This document shows positions 8,171 to 15,388 of a DNA stretch of 35,352 bases, piece after piece. The DNA lies in contig JAFGAO010000143.1 of the NCBI GenBank assembly GCA_016933615.1, positions 1 through 35,352 on the forward strand, read 5' to 3'. Every line of letters begins with the position of its first letter. Positions within the stretch are counted from its first letter, which is position 1. Under the pieces are notes generated by a model. It searched no databases, was not told where the DNA came from, and saw nothing but the letters and a program-made list of their open reading frames with translations. Both the position numbers and the translations under genes were made by a program. This stretch comes from Acidobacteriota bacterium (lineage in GTDB: Bacteria > Acidobacteriota > UBA6911).

Positions 8171-8664
8171 AGAAGAACTCCGAGAAAAATTCCGAATTCT
8201 CTCTCCAGCTCCTGAGAGAAAATCATCCTGAAGGCATCCTGGACACCCTGCTGCCCCAGGGAGACGCGACCGCGGTCGTTCGACCGGAATTTCTCACGAA
8301 AATCATGGATTTCCTGAAGAACGACTCCCGGTTGCTCTTCAATGTCCTCATGGATATGACCGCAGTGGACTATTACGAAAGAAAGCCGCGCTTCGACGTG
8401 GTCTATCACCTGCTGTCGCTTTCTTTCAATCGGCGCCTGCGCGTAAAATTGCCGGTCGCGGAGGGCAAACCGGTCGATTCGCTCACGCCGTTCTGGGGAT
8501 GCGCCAACTGGCTGGAGCGCGAAGTCTGGGACATGTTCGGGATTCCCTTCTCCGGGCACCCCGATCTGAAGCGGATTCTGATGTACGATGAGTTTGAAGG
8601 ACATCCCCTGAGGAAAGATTACCCGCTCAAAAAGCGGCAGCCGCGGATCGGCCCCAAAAACTGA
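8161..8664 (+). CDS. nuoC: NADH-quinone oxidoreductase subunit C (30 kDa)
   Basis: Peripheral-arm subunit of complex I, 167 residues. It has the diagnostic block WLEREVWDMFGIPFSGHPDL followed by KRILMYDEFEGHPLRKDYPL, plus the upstream MTAVDYY and FDVVYHLLS segments. NuoC binds NuoD and NuoB at the quinone-reduction site, but neither of those genes is in this window. ATG 8161 lies within the last codons of nuoA. The frame is open further upstream only inside nuoA, where it is not NuoC-like. The extreme N-terminus (MGIEKNSEKNSEF) is variable and gives no start confirmation. It is a stand-alone NuoC, not fused to NuoD. Confidence 0.93.
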   Translation: MGIEKNSEKNSEFSLQLLRENHPEGILDTLLPQGDATAVVRPEFLTKIMDFLKNDSRLLFNVLMDMTAVDYYERKPRFDVVYHLLSLSFNRRLRVKLPVAEGKPVDSLTPFWGCANWLEREVWDMFGIPFSGHPDLKRILMYDEFEGHPLRKDYPLKKRQPRIGPKN

Positions 8665-8671
8665 GGTTCTT

Positions 8672-10285
8672 GTGTCTGAAAAGGAATTGATCCATCTCAC
8701 AATCGACGGGCGGAGCGTCGAGGCGCCCAAAGGAACGGTCATTCTTGAAGCGGCCAGGAAGGCCGGCATCCATATCCCGCACTACTGCTATCATCCCGGG
8801 CTTTCCTGCGTCGGCAGCTGCCGTATGTGCCTGGTGGAAATCGAAAAGAGCCCCAAGCTGCAGCCGTCCTGCGCCACGCCTGTAGCCGAAGGAATGATCG
8901 TCAGCACCGAAACGCCCGCAACTCTCAAGAACCGCCGGTCCGTCCTGGAATTCCTGCTGGCCAATCATCCCCTGGACTGCCCCGTGTGCGATCAGGCCGG
9001 CGAATGCGAACTGCAGAACTACTACATGGAGCACGGGCGCTACGACGCGCGCTTCAACGAAAACAAGACCAAGAAGAAAAAAGCGTACCCGATCGGCCCC
9101 CATATAATTCTGGACCAGGAAAGGTGCGTTCTCTGCACCCGGTGCGTCCGCTTCACCCAGGAAATCTCCAGGACCTTCGAACTGGGGGTCATCGACCGCG
9201 GCCACCGGAGTTTCATCGACATCTTCCCCGGCAACGAACTGGAAAACCGATACTCCGGGAACCTCAACGACGTCTGCCCGGTCGGCGCCCTGACGGATCG
9301 GGATTTCCGCTTCAAGTGCCGCGTGTGGTTTCTCGGAAAGGCGGATTCGATCTGCCCCGGATGCAGCCGCGGCTGCAATATCGAGATCCATTTCAACGAG
9401 CGCTTCAATCCCCGCTATCACAACGCGCGCGTGCATCGGCTGAAACCCAGATTCAACAAAGAGGTAAACGGGCACTGGATCTGCGATGAGGGCAGGTACG
9501 GCTACCACTGCATCGACGCGGAGAACAGGCTGAAAGCGCCCCGGCTGGGAAAAAGCGGCGACTCCGGGAAAGCTTCCTGGCAGGACGCGATTGCAAGCGT
9601 GGCGAATTCACTCAAACAAACCCTGGAGAAACACGGGCCCGGGGGAATTGCCGTTCTGGCTTCGCCGCAGCAGACCAATGAGGAGCTGTTCGGAATCCGG
9701 CGGCTGTTTCGGGATCATCTGAAAATAGAGAACATCGAGTTCCGCGTCCCGCCCGTGCAAGAGCCCTATTCGGACGATTTCCTTATAACGGCGGACAAAA
9801 ATCCCAATTCCAGGGGGGCGGAAGCCTTCTTCCCGGCCGGACCCGGCGCCCGGAAACTGCTCCAGGACTGCTCCGAGGGACGGATTCATCTTCTATTTAT
9901 TTTCCATCATGATCTGACGCTCTCGTTCGATTCCGAATACGTCCGCGCCGCCCTGGGGAAGGTGGACCGGGTGGTCCTGCAGGGATGCTGGAACCACGCC
10001 ACGGCGGCGCTGGCCGACACCATCCTGCCGGCAGCGGTTTACGCGGAAAAAGAGGGAACCTTTACCAATCTCGAGGGGCGCGTCCAGCGCATCCGCGCCG
10101 CGGTTCCTCCAATCGGCCGGTCCCTGCCCGATCTCGATATCCTCGCGCTGTTGGCGCGGGAACTGGGAGTTTCGGCCGAAAAAACGCCGGCGGCGGCATT
10201 CGAGGAAATCGCGCAAAACATCGGTGCCTTCTCAGGGATGGCCTATAAAACCGTAGGAAACGGCGGTCAGCTGCTGAAACCGTAA
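8672..10285 (+). CDS. nuoG: NADH-quinone oxidoreductase subunit G, short form
   Basis: Iron-sulfur subunit of complex I, 537 residues, clearly shorter than the common 680-910. All cluster ligands of the N-terminal half are present: 2Fe-2S C39, C50, C53, C67; the His-ligated cluster H99, C103, C106, C112; a 4Fe-4S cluster C152, C155, C158, C202; and an N7-type set C228, C231, C235, C271. The C-terminal molybdopterin-oxidoreductase-like region is cut down to about 250 residues but keeps the typical DTILPAAVYAEKEGTFTNLE block. It therefore looks naturally shortened rather than truncated by mutation. The start is GTG at 8672 with GAGG 5 bases upstream, 7 bases after nuoC. NuoE and NuoF, which should feed it electrons from NADH, are not adjacent. 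Confidence 0.93.
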   Translation: MSEKELIHLTIDGRSVEAPKGTVILEAARKAGIHIPHYCYHPGLSCVGSCRMCLVEIEKSPKLQPSCATPVAEGMIVSTETPATLKNRRSVLEFLLANHPLDCPVCDQAGECELQNYYMEHGRYDARFNENKTKKKKAYPIGPHIILDQERCVLCTRCVRFTQEISRTFELGVIDRGHRSFIDIFPGNELENRYSGNLNDVCPVGALTDRDFRFKCRVWFLGKADSICPGCSRGCNIEIHFNERFNPRYHNARVHRLKPRFNKEVNGHWICDEGRYGYHCIDAENRLKAPRLGKSGDSGKASWQDAIASVANSLKQTLEKHGPGGIAVLASPQQTNEELFGIRRLFRDHLKIENIEFRVPPVQEPYSDDFLITADKNPNSRGAEAFFPAGPGARKLLQDCSEGRIHLLFIFHHDLTLSFDSEYVRAALGKVDRVVLQGCWNHATAALADTILPAAVYAEKEGTFTNLEGRVQRIRAAVPPIGRSLPDLDILALLARELGVSAEKTPAAAFEEIAQNIGAFSGMAYKTVGNGGQLLKP

Positions 10286-10299
10286 ACGGGAAGACAAAT

Positions 10300-11382
10300 A
10301 TGTGGGTCGATGCATTCATATCGTTGATAAAAATCGCCTTTTTCATATCCTGCGTCCTCGCCCTCACTTCATTGCTGACCTGGCAGGAACGGAAGCAGTC
10401 CGCGGTCATGCAGGACCGCCTGGGCGCCAACCGCGCCTCCATTTTAGGCATCCGCGCATTCGGGCTTCCCCACATACTTTCCGACGCCCTGAAGATGTTC
10501 TTCAAGGAGGACTATGTACCCCCCGGGGCCGACAAGCTGCTGCACACCATGGCCCCGTTCATCTCCCTGTTCTGCGCATTGATGGCCTTTGCGGCGATCC
10601 CGTTCGGCAACACCATCGAAATCGCCGGCCGCACGATCGAGCTGCAGATTCTCCCAGTGAACGTCAGCCTGCTTTTCGTGTTCGCCATGATGTCGCTGGC
10701 GGTTTTCGGGACCTTCCTGGCCGGCTTTTCCTCCAACAACAAATTCGCATTCCTGGGAGGATTGCGGTCCTCGAGCCAGATGATCAGCTACGAAATCGCG
10801 ATGGGCTCCTCTGTCGTCGGCGTTCTGATGATTTTCGGAACCCTGGACCTGGCCCAGGTCGTGCGGGGGCAGGGCGGACTCCTCTGGGGATGGCTGCCCA
10901 TGTGGGGCATTTTCCTCCAGCCCGTGGCGTTCATACTTTTCGTGGCGGCCGGCATGGCTGAAACCAAGCGCGTTCCGTTCGACCTCCCCGAAGGGGAATC
11001 CGAGATCGTGGGCTACTTCGTCGAATACAGCAGCATGAAGTTCGGCGCCTTCTTTATGACGGACTTCGTCGAGACCATCCTGATCGCCGCGCTGATCGCC
11101 ACACTGTTCTTCGGCGGCTGGCAGGTCCCCTACCTGCAGTCCGACGGGTTCCATTTCCCCTGGGGCTCATCCGTCGCCCTGTCCTCCTTGCTCGTCACCC
11201 TGATCCAGATCGCGGCCCTGGCGGTCAAAGTGGTTTTCTTCTGCTGGTTCCTGCTGGTAATCCGGTGGACCCTGCCCCGATTCCGCTACGACCAGCTCAT
11301 GCACTTCGGCTGGAAAATCATGCTGCCCATCGCGGTCCTGAACGTCTTCGTCACCGGCCTCATAATTGTCCTTATTCAATAA
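10300..11382 (+). CDS. nuoH: NADH-quinone oxidoreductase subunit H
   Basis: Membrane subunit of complex I, 360 residues with eight or nine membrane helices, standard length. Landmarks: WQERKQSAVMQDRLGANRAS near residue 28, LSDALKMFFKEDYVPPGADK near 60, and the loop ETKRVPFDLPEGESEIVGYF with VEYSSMKFGAFFMTDF near 225-260, which lines the quinone pocket and the first proton path. It follows nuoG by 14 bases and ends the run; no nuoI or nuoJ follows. Immediately after its stop begins repeat copy C, and no intrinsic terminator is visible. Confidence 0.96.
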   Translation: MWVDAFISLIKIAFFISCVLALTSLLTWQERKQSAVMQDRLGANRASILGIRAFGLPHILSDALKMFFKEDYVPPGADKLLHTMAPFISLFCALMAFAAIPFGNTIEIAGRTIELQILPVNVSLLFVFAMMSLAVFGTFLAGFSSNNKFAFLGGLRSSSQMISYEIAMGSSVVGVLMIFGTLDLAQVVRGQGGLLWGWLPMWGIFLQPVAFILFVAAGMAETKRVPFDLPEGESEIVGYFVEYSSMKFGAFFMTDFVETILIAALIATLFFGGWQVPYLQSDGFHFPWGSSVALSSLLVTLIQIAALAVKVVFFCWFLLVIRWTLPRFRYDQLMHFGWKIMLPIAVLNVFVTGLIIVLIQ

Positions 11383-11383
11383 A

Positions 11384-11529
11384 ACACGCTGAACGTTGAA
11401 CGTAAAAGTAAAAAGCTTCGTTGCAGGTTAAAATAGAACTGCCGCCGCAGCATGCATCCAACCGACTTGTCAACATGCAACGACGCGGTTGTTTTTAACG
11501 TGCAACGTGTTAACGTTCAACTTGCAACG
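11384..11529. repeat. GTTGCA-family dispersed repeat, copy C, with facing arms
   Basis: The left arm at 11384-11430 contains GAACGTTGAACGTAAAAG and AAAAAGCTTCGTTGCAGGTT. The right arm at 11471-11529, read on the minus strand, contains GCACGTTAAAAACAACCGCG followed by TCGTTGCATGTT, closely matching copy B's left arm. The arms form a large inverted repeat with about 40 bases between. The right end abuts the ATG of the hydrolase gene at 11530. Confidence 0.65.
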
Positions 11530-12384
11530 ATGACAGATATTTCAAAAAGGCTTTCCAGGTTGTCGGGGATACTCTTTAAAGTACTGATTGTCTACGCCAT
11601 CGTGGTTTTGCTGGCCTGCATATTTCAGAATCGGCTCATTTATCTGCCTGCAAAATCCGGCCTGGATCCGCTCCGACAGGCGGCCCGGCTCAACGGGCTG
11701 AAACTCTGGCCGGAGGCAAACGGAAATTACCGCGGTTTCATTCCGGACGGCGTCCCTTCGGCGGCACGGGGAACCGTCATCGTCTTGCACGGCAATGCCG
11801 GCGCCGCCATAGACCGGCAATACTATGTTCCGCCCCTGCAAAAGCGGGGCTACCGGGTCATTCTTGCGGAATACCCGGGGTATGGAGCGCGCGGCGCAAA
11901 GCCCTCGCAAGCGGCCCTGGCCGCCGACGCCCGGGAAACAGTGCGGACGGCGCTTGAGGAATTCGGGGGGCCTGTCTTTCTCTGGGGAGAGTCCCTGGGG
12001 TGCGGGGTGGCGGCCGCGGCGGCGGCCGATCCCGACCTGAAGATAGACGGAATCGTTATGCTGACTCCCTGGAACAATCTTCCCGCGACAGCCCAGTCGC
12101 ACTACTGGTTCCTTCCCGCACTCTGGCTCGTTCGCGACCGTTACGACAACATCCGCAATTTGAGGCAATTCCACGGACCTGTCGCCGTGCTGATGGCGGA
12201 CAAGGACGAGGTCATACCCAACCGTTTGACGCTGTCGCTGTACCGGAACATTCACCCGGCCAAGCGCCTTTGGACTTTTCGAGACGCCGGCCACAACAGC
12301 TGGCCCTCCGATGCAGGCCTTCCGTGGTGGTCTGAGGTCATGGATTTTGTCTCAGGCGGACCATCGATCCCGGGTTCCGGCTGA
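11530..12384 (+). CDS. Membrane-anchored alpha/beta hydrolase (BEM46/ABHD13-like)
   Basis: 284 residues. One N-terminal membrane helix (about 13-31) is followed by a periplasmic or cytoplasmic hydrolase domain. Motifs: oxyanion-hole HGNAG at 87-91, nucleophile elbow GESLG at 153-157 (Ser155), acid D226 in DEVIP, and His255 in DAGHNS. The segment FQNRLIYLPAKSG after the helix is typical of this subgroup. The substrate is unknown; likely a serine esterase, thioesterase or peptidase. I chose ATG 11530 because everything upstream in the longer frame (from 11452) is repeat sequence. No Shine-Dalgarno sequence precedes 11530, since the repeat occupies that position, so translation may be weak. It is separated from nuoH by the repeat and is probably not part of that operon. 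Confidence 0.85.
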   Translation: MTDISKRLSRLSGILFKVLIVYAIVVLLACIFQNRLIYLPAKSGLDPLRQAARLNGLKLWPEANGNYRGFIPDGVPSAARGTVIVLHGNAGAAIDRQYYVPPLQKRGYRVILAEYPGYGARGAKPSQAALAADARETVRTALEEFGGPVFLWGESLGCGVAAAAAADPDLKIDGIVMLTPWNNLPATAQSHYWFLPALWLVRDRYDNIRNLRQFHGPVAVLMADKDEVIPNRLTLSLYRNIHPAKRLWTFRDAGHNSWPSDAGLPWWSEVMDFVSGGPSIPGSG

Positions 12385-12520
12385 ATCATATAAAAGATTG
12401 TGAGAAAAACGAGGCGGGCGTGCTATGGTAGATCCCGCACCAACATGCATTCCACTCAATTTGATTATTGCGGAATTATCCGGTTGCTCACCGCTCCCGT
12501 ATTGAAGGAGACCTGGAAGA

Positions 12521-13840
12521 ATGGCCGATAAAACGACAGTCGACGGCAGGTTTTACGGATGGATCAACCTCGTGGCAGCAGGCGTTATCGGCATTATAGG
12601 GGGGTTCTACGTCGTCTCCCACAGCTATTTTCTGCGCCCTCTGGTAAACACTTTCGGCTGGGACTATGAGGCCGTTTCCCGCGCCCAACAGATCAATGTG
12701 ATAGCGCTGGGATTATGCGGTCCGCTGGCCGGCTTCTTCATAATGAAATTCGGCGCAAGGCGCGCCATAGTTCTGGGCAATCTTCTGGGTTTCGCCGGGT
12801 TTCTCCTTCTCTATTTCCACTCCAGTCTGTGGCAGCTTTATCTCGGTTTCGGACTGCTGGTGGGCACGGCCGCGGGGCTGGGAGGCATGCTGGCCACAAC
12901 CACGGTAGTCAACAACTGGTTTTTCAGGAAAAGATCCATGGCGCTGGGCATATTTCTCGGAACCGGCGGCCTCGGCGGAATTTTCATGGGACCGTCGATT
13001 CAGGCGTCCATCGAAAACTACGGCTGGCGCAATACCTATCTTTTCATTTCCCTGCTTGTCCTGGTGTTCGCGGTCATAATTCCGGGGATCCTGATAAGAA
13101 ACAAACCGGCGGATCTCGGACAGGTTCCGGACGGCCCGGACCGCGCATCCGTTTTTTCCAAGAAACGAAAGCCCGTTCCTCCAAAGGCCGCCTATAAAAC
13201 AGCCGTGGATTTTACTCTGGGAGAAGCCGTGCGGACCCGATGCTATTGGCTTCTGATCGCCTATTTCAGCATGAACATGCTGGCCATGAACGCGCTGATG
13301 TTCCCCCAGATTGCCTATCTGGAGGACATCGGCATCGCCAGCATTGTCGCAGCCTTCGCCTTGAGTACGATGACGGGCGTCATGACGTTCAGCCAGTTCG
13401 GCACCGGTTTTTTAGGCATGAGATTCAGCATGCATTCCATCGCCATCGGCGCCGAAATCATCAAAACGGCCGGGCTGGTCATCTGCGTAACCACCCAATC
13501 CCTTTTCTTCGCTTTTGTTTATATGGTTGTTCTCGGGCTGAGCTTCGGAGCTTTCATTGTCGCCACGATGAATATTTTCCCGAACTACTTCGGAACCGCG
13601 CACTACCCGAAAATCATGGGGTTCGCCCGCCTGTTCTTCGCCATCATCGGATCGTTCGGAGCCCCCATTGCAGGCTATATCAAAGACACGACCGGCAGTT
13701 TTGTGCCGGCATTCCGGGGATCCATAGTTATTGTCTTTATAGGCATTTTGTTCCTTGCCCTGGCCCGGCCGCCGGTCCATCCCTCCCTGAAGACACCCCA
13801 GCCGGAAGCCGGACCGCTGGATGAACCTGAAACGGCATAA
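12521..13840 (+). CDS. Major facilitator superfamily transporter (oxalate/formate or monocarboxylate type)
   Basis: 439 residues with twelve predicted membrane helices. The loop after TM2 has the MFS signature (GFFIMKFGARRAIVLGNLLG), and a second conserved segment is TTVVNNWFFRKRSMALGIFL followed by GTGGLGG. The N-terminal YGWINLVAAGVIGII and the RSMALGI signature are usual in the oxalate/formate antiporter and monocarboxylate porter group, which exchange small carboxylates. AAGGAG at 12505-12510 precedes the ATG by 10 bases. An extended -10-like TGCTATGGT lies at 12421-12429 without a well-spaced -35. No neighbour indicates a substrate. Confidence is high for MFS and moderate for carboxylate specificity. 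Confidence 0.9.
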   Translation: MADKTTVDGRFYGWINLVAAGVIGIIGGFYVVSHSYFLRPLVNTFGWDYEAVSRAQQINVIALGLCGPLAGFFIMKFGARRAIVLGNLLGFAGFLLLYFHSSLWQLYLGFGLLVGTAAGLGGMLATTTVVNNWFFRKRSMALGIFLGTGGLGGIFMGPSIQASIENYGWRNTYLFISLLVLVFAVIIPGILIRNKPADLGQVPDGPDRASVFSKKRKPVPPKAAYKTAVDFTLGEAVRTRCYWLLIAYFSMNMLAMNALMFPQIAYLEDIGIASIVAAFALSTMTGVMTFSQFGTGFLGMRFSMHSIAIGAEIIKTAGLVICVTTQSLFFAFVYMVVLGLSFGAFIVATMNIFPNYFGTAHYPKIMGFARLFFAIIGSFGAPIAGYIKDTTGSFVPAFRGSIVIVFIGILFLALARPPVHPSLKTPQPEAGPLDEPETA

Positions 13841-14096
13841 ATAAATTACGGTCACTCCGGATTCCTGCATTCGAAACCGGCGGAGTCCCCGGGATTCCTT
13901 TCGCTTCCGTTCAGGTCGGCTGCGCCGCATTCCGGGCTTGGATGATCTCAAGGGCCGTGACCTGAATCCGAAAATCTGCCGCTCCGTCAAAATAGCGGAT
14001 GTAGAATAAGCGCCCCATAGAAATTTGTACTCGCCGTCCAGACAGTCCTGTGTTTTAATCACCGGGAGTGAAATCTTGGTTTTAGGAGTGTTGAAA

Positions 14097-15155
14097 ATGA
14101 TTCGAGTGAAGCTGATTGGAGCAGGGGGCTACGGAGGCATAGGGCTTATTGAACTCCTGCTGAGGCATCCCGAAGCGTCCCTGGCGGCGCTTGTGGACGT
14201 CCAGGGCGTGGGGGCGAAACTGAGCGACATGTGGCCATACCTTCGGGGCTACTGCGACCGGACCATCGTCGCGCCGGATTCCGTAGAAGCGCAGTCGGCC
14301 GGGGCGGACGCGGTCGTCTGCGCCACGCCCGACGGCGTCGGGCAGACCGCGGCCCCGGCGGAACTGTCCGCGGGCCGGAAAGTGATCGACTATTCGGGAG
14401 ACTTCCGTTTCAACTCCACGGAGCTTTACCGCGAGTACGCCGCGCGGGTCGGCCGCAACCCGGAGCACAAGGCGCCGGAACTGCTTCGGGAAAGCGTCTA
14501 CGGATTGACCGAACTTCACCGGGATGCCATAAGCAAAGCCCGCGTTGTGGGCAATCCCGGCTGTTTTGCCATGAGCTGCATCTGCGGCCTCTGGCCCGCC
14601 GTGAAATACGGGCTGGTTGAACTCGAGGGCATCTGCTGCGACTGCAAGACCGGCGTTTCGGGAGCCGGCAAGAAGCCGGCGCCCGCCCTGCATTTTCCGG
14701 AGCGGTACGACAACAGCAACGCCTACCGTCTCACCGGCCACCAGCACGTCATGGAAATCGAACGCGAGCTCAGCCTCCTGGCCGGCAGAACCGTGCAGGT
14801 TACGTTCACGCCCCAGATCGTGCCGATGACGCGGGGCATCCTCTCGACTCTCTACGGCCGCCTTCCGGAAGGCGCGACTCATGCCGGGATACTGGAGGCA
14901 TACCGCGACGCCTTCTCGGGCGAGCCCTTCCTGCAAGTGCGCGACTTTACCGAAACCACGGGAACGAGCGACGTCCGCGGATCGAACCGCCTCATCGTGA
15001 CCGTGGCCACCGACGAGCGCACGGGAACGTTTCGCGTCGTCAGCCACGTGGACAACCTCGTCAAGGGCCAGGCGGGTTCCGCGCTGCAGAACCTGAACGT
15101 GATGTTCGGCCTTCCGGAAACGATGGGGCTGGACCTTCCGCCGCAGCATCCGTAG
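14097..15155 (+). CDS. argC: N-acetyl-gamma-glutamyl-phosphate reductase
   Basis: Third enzyme of arginine synthesis. It reduces N-acetylglutamyl phosphate to the semialdehyde with NADPH in the cytoplasm. 352 residues, normal length. Visible: NADP-binding GAGGYGGIGLIELLLRHPE at 8-26; catalytic Cys in VVGNPGCFAMS (about residue 160); KTGVSGAGKKP; and the closing VVSHVDNLVKGQAGSALQNL with NVMFGLPE. ATG 14097 has AGGAG 8 bases upstream. The upstream in-frame start at 14025 adds 24 residues with no family character. It stands alone, with no other arg gene in the window, so the pathway genes are scattered. Confidence 0.96.
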   Translation: MIRVKLIGAGGYGGIGLIELLLRHPEASLAALVDVQGVGAKLSDMWPYLRGYCDRTIVAPDSVEAQSAGADAVVCATPDGVGQTAAPAELSAGRKVIDYSGDFRFNSTELYREYAARVGRNPEHKAPELLRESVYGLTELHRDAISKARVVGNPGCFAMSCICGLWPAVKYGLVELEGICCDCKTGVSGAGKKPAPALHFPERYDNSNAYRLTGHQHVMEIERELSLLAGRTVQVTFTPQIVPMTRGILSTLYGRLPEGATHAGILEAYRDAFSGEPFLQVRDFTETTGTSDVRGSNRLIVTVATDERTGTFRVVSHVDNLVKGQAGSALQNLNVMFGLPETMGLDLPPQHP

Positions 15156-15388
15156 AAATACAGTTCACGGTATGTTGCGGCTCTTGAACAGGACCATCTT
15201 CCCATTCCTCCCGAAAAGTTTGACGCCTTACTGGCAGCAGTATGAGCGATTTGCCGCCTATTTCGGGACAACTGGCTTGATTCGGAGCGGATCGCCGGTG
15301 AATCGTCATGAGATCCTGGAATTATTGGGGACTTTGCCGGCCGCAGTTGCCGCCGGACACGACAGGGAAGATTCATCCCCTGAAATCC

